This document shows positions 8,208 through 17,041 of a DNA stretch of 64,000 nucleotides, piece after piece. Positions within the stretch are counted from its first letter, which is position 1. Every line of letters begins with the position of its first letter. The translations under genes and the position numbers were made by a program. The stretch is taken from the NCBI GenBank assembly GCA_050183765.1, contig JBFXAZ010000001.1, forward strand, positions 62,001-126,000, written 5' to 3'. The DNA is from JAFAZJ01 sp050183765 (lineage in GTDB: Bacteria > Pseudomonadota > Alphaproteobacteria > Reyranellales > Reyranellaceae). The notes under the pieces were generated by a model. It was not told the origin of the DNA, did no database searches, and worked only from the letters and a program-made list of their open reading frames with translations.

Positions 8208-9509
8208 GTGATTGAAAAGCTGCTGACGCCGGAAGTGGTGGTGCCGCTGGTGGCGGCCTGCATCGGCGTCGCGGCCTTCCTGTCCTCGAGCCGGGCGGCG
8301 CTGACCCACACCGCGCGGCCGCGCATGCATCGCCTGGCGCAGCTCGGCAACCGCCGCGCCCGCCTGGTCGGCGCGCTGATCGACCGCCGCGACGACGTGA
8401 TCGGCGCGCTGCGCCTGGGCAACCTGGTGGTCAATGTCGCGATCGCCTCGCTGACGACGGCGCTGATGGCGTCGATGTACGGCATCTACGGCGTGATCTA
8501 CGCCGCGGCGCTGGCGTTCGCGCTGATCCTGGTGCTGGGCGAGATCCTGCCGCGCAGCCTCACCCAGCTCGGGCCCGACCGCGTCGCGCTGTTCCTCGCC
8601 CCCGCGATCGAGCTCGTCGCGTCGCTCCTCGGGCCGGTGATGGAAGGCGGCGCGCGGCTGGTGCGCGGTCTGTTGCGGCTGCCCGATCCGCGCCTGCGGC
8701 CCGACCGTGACGCGGCGGCGCGCGAGCAGCTGCTGCGCGGCGCGATCGATCTGCACGACGAGGCCGGCGACGAGAAGGACGCGCCCGACGAGAAGAAGAT
8801 GCTGCGCTCGGTGCTCGACCTCGCCGACCGCACCGTGGCATCCGTCATGGTGCCGCGCGGCAACGTCGAGGCGCTGAACGCGGCGCTGCCGGTCGCCAGG
8901 CTGGTCGAGCTGGTGCTGGCCAGCCCGCATACCCGCATCCCGCTCTATCGCGGCCAGCCTGAGAACATCACCGGCGTCGTGCACGCCAAGGCGCTGTTCC
9001 GCGCCGTGCACCGCCACGAGGGGTCGCTCGACCAGCTGTCGCTGCAGGGCTTCGTGACCGCGCCCTGGTACATCCTCGATACCACCTCGCTGCTCGACCA
9101 GCTGCAGGCCTTCAAGCGCCGGCGCGAGCATTTCGCCGTCGTCGTCGACGAGTACGGCGGCCTTCAGGGCGTCGTGACGCTCGAGGATATCCTCGAGGAG
9201 ATCGTCGGCGAGATCGACGACGAGACCGATGTGCGCGTCGCCGGCGTCGAGGCGCGGGACGACGGCAGCTTCATCTGCCTGGGCCAGGTGCCCGTGCGCG
9301 ACCTCAACCGCGAGTTCGGCTGGCGCCTGCCCGAGGACGTCGCCACCACCATCGCCGGCATCGTGCTGCACGAGGCGCGGCGCATCCCCGAGGTCGGCCA
9401 GAGCTTCGCCTTCCACGGCTTCCGCTTCGAGGTGCTGGGCCGCGAGGGCAATCGCATCGCGCGGCTGAAGGTGATACCGCCGTTGCCCGCGGCGCCTTCG
9501 CCGCTATAG
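8208..9509 (+). CDS. CNNM/CorC-HlyC family transporter with CBS domains
   Basis: This 433-residue membrane protein has an N-terminal CNNM (DUF21) domain with about four hydrophobic segments (residues 5-165). A tandem CBS pair follows (about 205-330, with SVMVPRGNVEAL and AVVVDEYGGLQGVVTLEDILEEIVGEI), then a C-terminal CorC/HlyC domain (DDGSFICLGQVPVRDLN to the end). Members are implicated in magnesium or cobalt efflux; that is family knowledge. The start is GTG. It is the third gene of the aroK-aroB unit. Confidence 0.92.
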   Translation: MIEKLLTPEVVVPLVAACIGVAAFLSSSRAALTHTARPRMHRLAQLGNRRARLVGALIDRRDDVIGALRLGNLVVNVAIASLTTALMASMYGIYGVIYAAALAFALILVLGEILPRSLTQLGPDRVALFLAPAIELVASLLGPVMEGGARLVRGLLRLPDPRLRPDRDAAAREQLLRGAIDLHDEAGDEKDAPDEKKMLRSVLDLADRTVASVMVPRGNVEALNAALPVARLVELVLASPHTRIPLYRGQPENITGVVHAKALFRAVHRHEGSLDQLSLQGFVTAPWYILDTTSLLDQLQAFKRRREHFAVVVDEYGGLQGVVTLEDILEEIVGEIDDETDVRVAGVEARDDGSFICLGQVPVRDLNREFGWRLPEDVATTIAGIVLHEARRIPEVGQSFAFHGFRFEVLGREGNRIARLKVIPPLPAAPSPL

Positions 9510-9548
9510 TCGCGGCCACATTCCCGGCACCATCGCACGAGCCAGCCC

Positions 9549-10223
9549 ATGCCCTTGTCCGCGCCCGTCGCGCGCCAGCACCTGCATACGCGTCGCGTCA
9601 CCTGTACCGGCTATTTCCGCGAGGACGGCCTGTTCGACATCGAAGGCCAGATCACCGACGAGAAGACCTACGAGCAGGACAACGAGTGGCGCGGCAAGCT
9701 GAAGGCCGGCGACTACGTCCACAACATGTCGATCCGCCTCACCATCGACCGCAAGATGGTGATCCGCGACGTCGAGGCCTGCACCGACCACTCGCCCTAT
9801 CGCATGTGCGGCGACGTGGCGCCCAACTTCAAGGCGCTGATCGGCCTGCGCATCGCCGGCGGCTTCCTCAAGCAGGCGCGCGAGCGCGTCGGCGGCACCA
9901 AAGGCTGCACGCATATCGTCGAGCTGCTCGGACCGGTCGGCACCACCGCCTTCCAGACGCTCGGCTCGGACAAGGCGGACGAACTCAGCCGCGAGCACTG
10001 GCACAGGGAACTCGCCGCGCGCGGCGAGAGCCCGCCGCCCCAGCGCAAGCTCGAGGTGAAGGACTATCGCGCGCCATCGGTGATGAACACCTGCCACGCC
10101 TGGGCCGAGGACAGCCCGGTCATGAAGCGCTGGGCGCCGCTGCACTACACCGGTCCGGACAGCGAAACGGTCCGCGCGCAAGCCGAGGCCCGGGTCAAGG
10201 CGGGGCTTCCGCCCGAGGCGTAG
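9549..10223 (+). CDS. DUF2889 domain protein
   Basis: The 224-residue soluble protein matches the DUF2889 family by its RRVTCTGYFREDGLFDIEGQITDEK start and its MCGDVAPNFKALIGLRIAGGF and GCTHIVELLGP segments. The conserved cysteines and the GCTH motif are typical. The family has no established biochemical function that I can name. It lies 39 bp after the corC-like gene on the same strand and may be part of that unit. Confidence 0.82.
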   Translation: MPLSAPVARQHLHTRRVTCTGYFREDGLFDIEGQITDEKTYEQDNEWRGKLKAGDYVHNMSIRLTIDRKMVIRDVEACTDHSPYRMCGDVAPNFKALIGLRIAGGFLKQARERVGGTKGCTHIVELLGPVGTTAFQTLGSDKADELSREHWHRELAARGESPPPQRKLEVKDYRAPSVMNTCHAWAEDSPVMKRWAPLHYTGPDSETVRAQAEARVKAGLPPEA

Positions 10224-10265
10224 CGCCCGTAGTCTCCCGCGCAACAACGTTGGGAGTGAAACGCC

Positions 10266-11231
10266 ATGATCTTGAATCGTCGGACTCTGCTGGCCTCGAC
10301 GCTCGGCGCGATGGCCGCGGGCGGTGCGGCGGCGCAGACCAAGTGGCCGGACAAGCCGGTGAAGATGGTGGTCGGCTTCACGCCGGGCAGCGCGACCGAC
10401 GTCTCGGGGCGGCTGTTCGCGCAGAAGTTCAGCGAGCTCTGGGGCCAGCCCGTCGTCGTCGACAACATCGCCGGCAATTCCGGCGCGATCGGTGTCGACC
10501 GCGTCGCCAAGGCGGCGCCCGACGGCTACACGCTGATGTGGACCGGCAATGCCGCCGTCACCATCCTGCCCAGCCTGCAGAAGCTGCCCTTCGACCCGGT
10601 GAAGGACTTCGCGCACATCACGACCACCCTGGTCACCGGTTCGGTGATCATGGTCAACAACGACCTGCCGGTGAAGACGCTGGCCGATCTCGTCGCCTAC
10701 GCCAAGGCCAATCCCGGCAAGCTGAGCTACGGCAGCCCCGGCATCGGCACGCCGCAGCACATCGCCGGCGAGATGCTGTCGAAGGCCGCCGGCATCAAGA
10801 TGGAGCACGTGCCCTATCGCGGCGCGCAGCTGACCGACACGATGAGCGGCGTGGTGCCCGTCGCGATCCAGAACGCCGGCGCCTCGATGCCGCTGATCCG
10901 CGACGGCCGGCTGCGCGGGCTGGCCGTGACCTCGATCAAGCGCAGCGGCGCGGCGCCCGACCTGCCGACGGTGGCCGAGCAGGGCTATCCCGGCTTCGAG
11001 GCGTCGTCGTGGTTCGCCGTGCTGGCGCCGGCCGGCACGCCGCAGCCGATCCTCGACAAGGTGCGCGATGCCGCGCTGCGAGCCCTCGACGACAAGGCGA
11101 TCCTCGCCAAGCTGCAGGCGCTGGGCCTCGACCCGCTGGGCAGCACCGGCGCGGAGACCAAGGCGCAGATCGAGAAGGACATCCCGAAATGGGCCCAGGT
11201 GATCAAGGACGCGGGCATCCCGCGCAACTGA
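10266..11231 (+). CDS. Bug-family tripartite tricarboxylate transporter substrate-binding protein
   Basis: This is a 321-residue periplasmic binding protein with a twin-Arg-like or Sec signal (MILNRRTLLASTLGAMAAGGAAAQ). Family hallmarks are the KWPDKPVKMVVGFTPGSATDVSGR start, GQPVVVDNIAGNSGAIG, KAAPDGYTLM and the C-terminal helical segment. Bug proteins capture small carboxylates for TctAB-type permeases, but no tctA or tctB gene is present here, so it is an orphan receptor whose ligand cannot be predicted. It is preceded by a GGGAG ribosome-binding site and followed by an intergenic palindromic repeat. Confidence 0.9.
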   Translation: MILNRRTLLASTLGAMAAGGAAAQTKWPDKPVKMVVGFTPGSATDVSGRLFAQKFSELWGQPVVVDNIAGNSGAIGVDRVAKAAPDGYTLMWTGNAAVTILPSLQKLPFDPVKDFAHITTTLVTGSVIMVNNDLPVKTLADLVAYAKANPGKLSYGSPGIGTPQHIAGEMLSKAAGIKMEHVPYRGAQLTDTMSGVVPVAIQNAGASMPLIRDGRLRGLAVTSIKRSGAAPDLPTVAEQGYPGFEASSWFAVLAPAGTPQPILDKVRDAALRALDDKAILAKLQALGLDPLGSTGAETKAQIEKDIPKWAQVIKDAGIPRN

Positions 11232-11271
11232 TCGCCGCGCCCTGGGTGCTCGCATATGGGCTGAGCTCCTT

Positions 11272-11424
11272 CCTTCTCCCCGCGTAGGCGGGGAGAAGGT
11301 GCCCGAAGGGCGGATGAGGGGCTTCGCGGCGTTTCGACCGCATCGATGTGGGTCGTTACACGAGAAGCCCCTCATCCGCCTCGCTGACGCTCGGCACCTT
11401 CTCCCCGCCTGCGCGGGGAGAAGG
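11272..11424. repeat. Family A intergenic palindromic repeat, copy 1
   Basis: The 153-bp unit is bounded by two hairpins of the form CCTTCTCCCCGC...GCGGGGAGAAGG. Inside them are complementary arms GGATGAGGGGCTTC and GAAGCCCCTCATCC, so the whole unit can fold back on itself. Close relatives lie at 24,052 (opposite orientation) and 44,781. It fills most of the gap between the Bug gene and the convergent serine hydrolase gene, where it may also end transcription. Confidence 0.9.
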
Positions 11425-11471
11425 ACCCAAGAGCCCCATGCGATAGTCCGAGCCGGCGGATGCCGCGGCGC

Positions 11472-12731
11472 CTACTTGACGATGGCCGCCTGCACCATGG
11501 TGCGGAACTGGTTGCGCAGGAAGACGCGGTCGTAGTCGTTGAGCTGCACCATGTAGAGCGCCATCAGCTTGCGCTTCGGGTCGATCCAGAACAGCGTGCC
11601 GGCGTTGCCGGCCCAGCCGTATTCGCCTTCGGAGCCGGGCAACGCCGCCATGCCGACGCTCTTGCGCACCTCGAAGCCCAGGCCGAAGCCCATGCCCGGC
11701 GGCCGTCCCGGCGCGGCGCCGACGTGGTCGGCGGTCATGAAGGCCAGGGTCTGCGGGCTCAGCAGCCGCTTGCCGTGCAGCGTGCCGCCATGGGCGAGCA
11801 TCAGCATGAAGCGCAGGTAGTCGTCGGTCGAGCTGATCAGGCCGCCGCCGCCCGATTCGAAAGCGGCCTTCGTGCCGACGTCGAAGCGCGGCGTCGGCGG
11901 CCGGTCCTTGCGGCTGATCGCGGGCTGCGCCGCGCGGCCGACCTTCTGCGGCGGCAGCACGAAGGCGGTGTCGGCCATGCCCAGCGGCTTGAAGATCATC
12001 TCCTCGAGCGCCGCGCCGAGGCTCTTGCCGGTGACCACCTCGACGATGCGGCCGAGGATGTCGGTCGACACGCCGTACTCCCAGCGCGTGCCGGGCGAGA
12101 AGCGCAGCGGCATCTTCGCCACCAGCCGCGCGAACTCCTCGTTGCTGACCGCGCGATTGCCGACCTTCGCCTCGACATAGGCCTTGTTGACGAGCGAATT
12201 GCCGCGTGAGCCGTAGATCAGGCCGGATGTGTGGCGCAGCAGGTCCTGGACCGTCATCGCCCGCTGCGGCGCCACCAGCTCGAGCGTCGGCTTGCCGTCG
12301 GCGTCCTTCTTCTCGACGCCGACCTTCATGTCGGCGAATTCCGGGATGTACTGCGAGACCGGATCGCCGATCTGCATCCTGCCCTGCTCGACCAGCATCA
12401 TGATGGCGACGCTGACGACCGGCTTGGTCATCGAGTAGATGCGGAAGAGCGAGTCCGGCTTCATCGGCTCGCCCTTGTCCTTGTCGCGCATGCCGAGCAC
12501 GCGGTGCCACGCGATCTTGTCGTCGCGCACCACCAGCATGATCGCGCCCGGCAACAGGCCCTTCTCGATATGCGCCCTGGTCACCGCCTCCAGCCGCGCG
12601 AGCCGCTCGCTCGACAGGCCGACCTCCTCCGGCCTGACCGCGTTCGGCAACAGCGTCTCGGCGACGGCGCCGAGCAGCGGTGTCGCGGCCAGCAGGCCGG
12701 CGACCAGGATGGACCTGACTGCACCCAGCAT
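11472..12731 (-). CDS. Class C beta-lactamase-like serine hydrolase
   Basis: This 419-residue exported protein has a signal peptide (cleavage near GAVAE). The serine hydrolase motifs are SMTK (SxxK, nucleophile and general base, about residue 100), a Tyr-containing second motif in WEYGVSTDILGRIVE, and a late GWAGNAG segment in place of KTG. Family members include esterases, peptidases and EstB-like enzymes; true beta-lactamase activity is not implied. It is convergent with the Bug gene and lies downstream of the cysteine-rich pair. The regular length and intact motifs suggest a working enzyme of unknown substrate. Confidence 0.88.
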   Translation of the reverse strand: MLGAVRSILVAGLLAATPLLGAVAETLLPNAVRPEEVGLSSERLARLEAVTRAHIEKGLLPGAIMLVVRDDKIAWHRVLGMRDKDKGEPMKPDSLFRIYSMTKPVVSVAIMMLVEQGRMQIGDPVSQYIPEFADMKVGVEKKDADGKPTLELVAPQRAMTVQDLLRHTSGLIYGSRGNSLVNKAYVEAKVGNRAVSNEEFARLVAKMPLRFSPGTRWEYGVSTDILGRIVEVVTGKSLGAALEEMIFKPLGMADTAFVLPPQKVGRAAQPAISRKDRPPTPRFDVGTKAAFESGGGGLISSTDDYLRFMLMLAHGGTLHGKRLLSPQTLAFMTADHVGAAPGRPPGMGFGLGFEVRKSVGMAALPGSEGEYGWAGNAGTLFWIDPKRKLMALYMVQLNDYDRVFLRNQFRTMVQAAIVK

Positions 12732-12753
12732 CGTTTCCTCCCGTCACCGCGTG

Positions 12754-13320
12754 TCAGCGCGTGTTGTTGTCCTTCTTGCCGGTGTCGCTGTAGGAGATCT
12801 GCTGGGTGCGCCCGATGCCGACGATGGCGCAGCCGCCATCCAGGGCGCAGGCCTTGTTCTTCGAGCAGATCGTGCCGCCGCCGCAATCCTGATAGTAGGT
12901 GGTATTCATGCAACGGCCGGAACTGCTGCAGATTCGCCCCTCTTCGCATCGGTATTTGCCGCACTGCGGCCCCGTCGCCGGGCCGCCGCCGTCACAGGTG
13001 TTCTGATCCTCATTGCAGCGGCTACCGGGCGGGCAGATCGCGCCGTTGCGGCAATCGGAGTAGCCGATCGGCACGCAGGCGCCCGGCTTGTACTGGTGCT
13101 CGCGAAAGCCCGGCTCGCACCAGGTGCCCGACGGGAACTTGACGCTGCCCGGCGGCACATCGACCTTCTCGCCGCACAGCCCGTCTTTCAGGCAGATATT
13201 GCCGTCGGGGCAGTACTTGCCGTTACGGCAATCGACCCGGGCGAGGGCGCCCTCCGTGAACGACACCGAGACGATCAACGCCACCAGCGCTGCCGTCGTC
13301 CAACGTGCGATCGCAATCAT
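12754..13320 (-). CDS. Secreted 18-cysteine protein, paralogue 2
   Basis: The 188-residue product has a signal peptide (MIAIARWTTAALVALIVSV, cleavage after GALA). The mature part contains 18 cysteines arranged as four four-cysteine modules with spacing near C-x5-C-x5-C-x5-C, plus two more in WCEPGFREHQY and PGAC. The start follows a good GGAGGAGCGAGG ribosome-binding site. It is a tandem duplicate of the neighbouring gene at 13,371-13,916, with the same cysteines, the same NGxxCPxG motif and a GIGRTQQ tail. The fold is probably a small disulfide-rich module (granulin or EB-like). The function is unknown. Confidence 0.78.
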   Translation of the reverse strand: MIAIARWTTAALVALIVSVSFTEGALARVDCRNGKYCPDGNICLKDGLCGEKVDVPPGSVKFPSGTWCEPGFREHQYKPGACVPIGYSDCRNGAICPPGSRCNEDQNTCDGGGPATGPQCGKYRCEEGRICSSSGRCMNTTYYQDCGGGTICSKNKACALDGGCAIVGIGRTQQISYSDTGKKDNNTR

Positions 13321-13370
13321 CAACCTCGCTCCTCCGCCAGTATTGCCGTTACTCGCTCCGACTGCCGCCC

Positions 13371-13916
13371 CTACCGCTTGTAGGGCACCTGTTGCGTGCG
13401 GCCGACGCCGACGATGACGCATCCGCCGTCCTGGGCGCACGCGTTGTTCTTCGAGCAGATCGCGCCGCCGTCGCATTCCCGGAAATAGGCGGCGTTCATG
13501 CAGCGGCCCGCGCTGCTGCAGATGCGCCCGGCCTCGCAGCGGAAATTGCCGCATTGCGGGCCGGTCGGCGTGTCGCCGCCTTCGCAGGTATCGCCATCCG
13601 CACTGCAGCGCGTGCCGGGCGGGCAGATCGAGCCGTTGGTGCAGTCGGAGTAGGTCAACGGCGAACAGGCGCCGGGCCGATATTGATGCTCGCGGAAGCC
13701 CGGCTCGCACCAGGTGCCGCTCGCGGTGCGCTTGCTGCCCGGCGGCGCCTCGATCATCACGCCGCAGGAGCCGCCTTTCAGGCAGGCGTTGCCGTCGGGG
13801 CAGGAGGCGCCGTTGCCGCAATCGACTTCCGCCGAGGCCGGCACCGCCCATCCCGTGGCCACGAGCAATCCCAGGAGCGCGACGATCGCCAAGCGTGCCA
13901 AACCGGACATGCCCAT
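13371..13916 (-). CDS. Secreted 18-cysteine protein, paralogue 1
   Basis: This 181-residue exported protein has a signal peptide ending near ASAE. Its mature part has 18 cysteines, matching every cysteine of the neighbour at 12,754-13,320; WCEPGFREHQY and the GVGRTQQ tail are nearly identical. The start MGMSGLARL is chosen because it opens the signal peptide; an upstream ATG at 13,979 would add 21 unlikely residues. The even cysteine number suggests nine disulfides in the periplasm or outside the cell. No enzyme motif is visible. The downstream paralogue starts about 50 bp later on the same strand. Confidence 0.78.
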   Translation of the reverse strand: MGMSGLARLAIVALLGLLVATGWAVPASAEVDCGNGASCPDGNACLKGGSCGVMIEAPPGSKRTASGTWCEPGFREHQYRPGACSPLTYSDCTNGSICPPGTRCSADGDTCEGGDTPTGPQCGNFRCEAGRICSSAGRCMNAAYFRECDGGAICSKNNACAQDGGCVIVGVGRTQQVPYKR

Positions 13917-13962
13917 CTTCCGCGCCCCCACAGCCTTCCCGAAGGCTAGCAAGCCGTCGCGT

Positions 13963-14352
13963 TCAGCGCACCAGCGCAATGAAGATCAGGACCATGCCGA
14001 CATAGGAGGTCAGGAAGGCCGCGGTGCGCAGCCAGGGGATGCCGGCGATGTAGGCGACAGCGTGCGCGACGCGGCCCCAGAAGAAGAGCTGCGCGCCGAT
14101 CAGCGTGCCGTCGCCGAACTTGTTGGTGACGGCGCCGACGACGATCAGCGCGGCGAACGGCACCAGGTTCTCGACCATGTTGGCGTGCGCGCGCCGGGCG
14201 CGGCCGATCCAGCCCTCGAGCGCCGGGAAGTCCTCGCGGTTGCCGACGACCGTCGGAATGCCCAGCTTGAGCACCAGCGCGATCGTGTAGGGCACGGTGA
14301 GCACGAGGCACAGCGCCGCGCTCAGCGCCAGAAGCAGCAACTCGGTCTGCAT
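13963..14352 (-). CDS. MAPEG family membrane protein
   Basis: The 129-residue protein has four hydrophobic helices and the MAPEG signature around NREDFPALEGWIGRARRAHANMVENLVPFA, ending with GRVAHAVAYIAGI. MAPEG proteins include microsomal glutathione transferases and leukotriene synthases; bacterial members are poorly defined. It is nearly the same length as, and very similar to, the protein at 15,299-15,688. The two flank an EamA transporter. The start is divergent from that transporter gene. Confidence 0.88.
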   Translation of the reverse strand: MQTELLLLALSAALCLVLTVPYTIALVLKLGIPTVVGNREDFPALEGWIGRARRAHANMVENLVPFAALIVVGAVTNKFGDGTLIGAQLFFWGRVAHAVAYIAGIPWLRTAAFLTSYVGMVLIFIALVR

Positions 14353-14434
14353 CGCCGGTCCCTCTCGGTTCTTGTGACGCGAAGTCTCGCGCCGCTGCTT
14401 CGCGGACGCAATCGGCGTGATACAAGGCGCGCCG

Positions 14435-15295
14435 ATGTCGGCCTTTCCCTCGACGCCAAGCTCGGTCCGCGCCGGGATTGCCTGCGTTGCCGCGGGCGCC
14501 GCGACCTTCTCCATATTCGACGCGCTCAACAAGGGCATGTCGGATACGTTGCCGCTGGCCCAGCGCCTGTGGGTCTACTACCTCGCCTTCGCCGCCACGA
14601 TGGCGCTGGTGGTGTGGCGGCGCGGCGAGCGTGGCTCGTGGCGCCCGGCGCGACCCGGCCTGCAGGTCGCCCGCGCGCTGGTCCTGGTGATCGAGACCGG
14701 GCTGTTCGCCGCCAGCCTGCGCTATATCCAGCTGGCCGACATGCAGGCGGTGGCCGCGGCCTCGCCGCTCTTCGTGCTGGCGGTGTCGGCGCCGGTGCTC
14801 GGCGAGCCGGTGGCGCGGCGCGCCTGGTTCGCCGTGGCGCTGGGCTTCGTCGGCGTGCTGGTCGTCGTGCGGCCGGGCCTGCGCGACCTCAATCTCGGCT
14901 ACCTGCTGGTGCTGGTCGGCGCCGCGTTGTGGGCGGTCTACCAGATCCTGCTGCGTATCGTGTCGCGCCACGATCCGCCCTCGACCACGGCGCTGTGGAC
15001 GGCCATGGCCGGCGCGGCGGCGCTGACCACGGTCGGGCCGTTCTTCTGGACCTGGCCGGACGCGACGGGCTGGCTGATGCTCGCGGCGCTGGCCGCCTGC
15101 GGCACCCTGGGCAACGTGCTGTACTCGATCGCCTTCCGCTTCGCGCCGGCGGCGATCCTGCAGCCCTTCGGGTATCTCAACCTGGTCTTCGCGATCGTCT
15201 GGGGCTGGCTGATCTTCGGCCAGTTTCCCGACGCGTGGACGATCGCCGGCGCCGCGCTGATCGTGGCCGCCGGCATCGTCGCCCTGCGCGAATAG
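14435..15295 (+). CDS. EamA (DMT) family transporter
   Basis: This 286-residue protein has about ten hydrophobic segments in two EamA repeats (GIACVAAGAATFSIFDALNKG and LGYLLVLVGAALWAVYQILLR start the halves). DMT family members export metabolites or amino acids; the substrate is not predictable. ATG at 14,435 is preferred over an in-frame GTG at 14,417. The gene ends three bases before the convergent second MAPEG gene. Confidence 0.9.
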   Translation: MSAFPSTPSSVRAGIACVAAGAATFSIFDALNKGMSDTLPLAQRLWVYYLAFAATMALVVWRRGERGSWRPARPGLQVARALVLVIETGLFAASLRYIQLADMQAVAAASPLFVLAVSAPVLGEPVARRAWFAVALGFVGVLVVVRPGLRDLNLGYLLVLVGAALWAVYQILLRIVSRHDPPSTTALWTAMAGAAALTTVGPFFWTWPDATGWLMLAALAACGTLGNVLYSIAFRFAPAAILQPFGYLNLVFAIVWGWLIFGQFPDAWTIAGAALIVAAGIVALRE

Positions 15296-15298
15296 GCG

Positions 15299-15688
15299 TC
15301 AGCGCACGATGGCGATGAAGATCAGCGCCATGCCGACGACGGCCACGAGATAGGCGGCGGTGCGCGCATAGGCGATGCCGGCGATGTAGGCGACGGCGTG
15401 CGCGACGCGGCCCCAGAAAAAGAGCTGCGCGCCCAGCGCCGTCAGCGGCCCGAGCTTGCTCAGCGCGGCCGCGGCGAGCACCAGCGCGGCGAAGGGCACC
15501 AGGTTCTCGACCAGGTTGAGATGCGCACGCCTGGCGCGGCCGATCCAGCCCTCGACGGCCGGGAAGCTCTCGCGGTTGCCGGCCATCACCGGCAGGCCGA
15601 GCTTCAGCACCAGCCCCATGGTGTAGGGCAAAGCGAGGACGAGGCAGAGCGCGCCGCTGAGCGCCAGCATCATGAGTTCGGATGTCAT
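15299..15688 (-). CDS. MAPEG family membrane protein, second copy
   Basis: The 129-residue, four-helix membrane protein has the same MAPEG signature as the gene at 13,963 (NRESFPAVEGWIGRARRAH, LVENLVPFAAL, GAQLFFWGRVAHAVAYIAGI). The equal length and high identity point to a local duplication. It is convergent with the transporter gene and divergent from the LysR gene, about 110 bp away. Enzymatic activity is unknown. Confidence 0.88.
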   Translation of the reverse strand: MTSELMMLALSGALCLVLALPYTMGLVLKLGLPVMAGNRESFPAVEGWIGRARRAHLNLVENLVPFAALVLAAAALSKLGPLTALGAQLFFWGRVAHAVAYIAGIAYARTAAYLVAVVGMALIFIAIVR

Positions 15689-15798
15689 GGTTTTCCCCCT
15701 TGTCGGTGGCGGGGACCACCATCGGTCCGCGCCGAGGCGCTTGGAACGACCGATTGGTTATGCTGCCATAGACGGTGTTTATGGCGGGGGAAACGCCG

Positions 15799-16683
15799 AT
15801 GGAAATGCACCAGATTCGCTACTTCCTGGCCTCGGCGCGCACCTTGAACTTCACCCGCGCGGCGTCGGCCTGCAACGTCTCGCAGCCGGCGCTGACCGTG
15901 GCGATCGGCAAGCTGGAGCAGGAGCTGGGCGAGAAGCTGTTCGAGCGCCGCACCGGCGGGCTCGCGCTCACCGAGTTCGGCCAGATGGTGCACCCGCGCC
16001 TGCGCAGCATGGTCGAGCAGGCCGAGGCGGCGCGCGACCTGGCGCACAGCTACCGCAAGCTCAGCCGCGCGCCGATCGCGCTGGGCGTGATGGATACGGT
16101 GGGCGCCGGCCGCATCGGCGGCTTTCTCGCCACCCTGCGCGAGGCGCAGCCCGGCATCGAGATCGCGGTCAGCGGCGGCAGCGCGTCGGGTGTGCTCGAG
16201 GAACTCGACCAGGGCGTCGTGCAGATGGCCGTGATCAGCGACGGCGCCGGAATCCCCGGCCATCTCGTGAGCCTGCCGCTCTACCGCGAGCGCTACGTCG
16301 TGGCCTTCCCGCCGGGGCATCGCTTCGAGGCGTTCAACGGCGTGCGCCTCGCCGACGTGGCGGACGAGGCCTATGTCGATCGCCTGTCCTGCGAGATGCG
16401 CGACAAGGTGCTGGCGGCCTGCCAGGCGGCCGACGTCAGGCTCTACGCGACCTATCGCAGCGCGCGGGAAGACTGGATCCAGGGACTGGTGATGGCGCGC
16501 ATGGGCTTCGCCTTCCTGCCGGAGTTCTCGCTCGTCACGCCCGGGCTGCCGGCGCGGCCGCTGGTCGATCCGCCGATCAGCCGGGAGGTCACGCTGGTGA
16601 CCTCGCGCGAGGCGGCGCGGCTGCCGGCCTGCCGCGCGCTGCTGCGCGAGGCGAAGCGCTATCGCTGGGCGGCGGCCGCCTGA
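15799..16683 (+). CDS. LysR-family transcriptional regulator
   Basis: The 294-residue regulator has an N-terminal winged HTH (MHQIRYFLASARTLNFTRAASACNVSQPALTVAIGKLEQELG split over residues 3-45) and a periplasmic-binding-like effector domain (about residues 90-290). In-frame ATGs at 15,781 and 15,799 are both possible; 15,799 is chosen because it begins right at the HTH. It is divergent from the second MAPEG gene, so that gene and the EamA transporter are plausible targets, as is usual for LysR proteins. This target is inference from position. Confidence 0.92.
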   Translation: MEMHQIRYFLASARTLNFTRAASACNVSQPALTVAIGKLEQELGEKLFERRTGGLALTEFGQMVHPRLRSMVEQAEAARDLAHSYRKLSRAPIALGVMDTVGAGRIGGFLATLREAQPGIEIAVSGGSASGVLEELDQGVVQMAVISDGAGIPGHLVSLPLYRERYVVAFPPGHRFEAFNGVRLADVADEAYVDRLSCEMRDKVLAACQAADVRLYATYRSAREDWIQGLVMARMGFAFLPEFSLVTPGLPARPLVDPPISREVTLVTSREAARLPACRALLREAKRYRWAAAA

Positions 16684-16686
16684 TCC

Positions 16687-16962
16687 TCAGGCGGCCTCAT
16701 CCGGCGTGCGGGTGATCAGCGCCAGGGCGTGCAGGCCGGCGTCGAACTCGTCCTTCAGCAGGCCGTAGACCAGGCGCTGGCGCGCCACGCGGCTCTTGCC
16801 GGCGAAGGCGGCCGACACGATATCGACGGTGAAGTGACTCTCGCCGCCCTCGCGCGCGCCGGCATGGCCGGCATGTTTCGCCGAATCGTCGGTGATCACC
16901 AGCCGCGCCGGCGCCAGCGCGGCGCTCAGCTTGCGGTCGATGGCGGCGGCGATGGCGCCCAT
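16687..16962 (-). CDS. BolA family protein
   Basis: This 91-residue BolA/YrbA-type protein has the class II KH-like fold signature: the DDSAKHAGHAG motif, GGESHFTVDIVS, and RLVYGLLKDEF. BolA proteins pair with monothiol glutaredoxins in iron-sulfur handling. It is divergent from the J-domain gene with about 80 bp between them, a pairing common in Alphaproteobacteria. It is convergent with, and ends four bases after, the LysR gene. Confidence 0.93.
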   Translation of the reverse strand: MGAIAAAIDRKLSAALAPARLVITDDSAKHAGHAGAREGGESHFTVDIVSAAFAGKSRVARQRLVYGLLKDEFDAGLHALALITRTPDEAA

Positions 16963-17041
16963 GCCTGTCTCCCCGTGGCTTTTGCCAAGTCAAGAACGAA
17001 ACTTCCTTGAGGCGTGCCGGCGGCACGCTCATAAATGTAGG

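Noticed and set aside
10266..11231. A complete tripartite tricarboxylate transporter
   Set aside because: Only the binding protein is present; no tctA or tctB genes are near.
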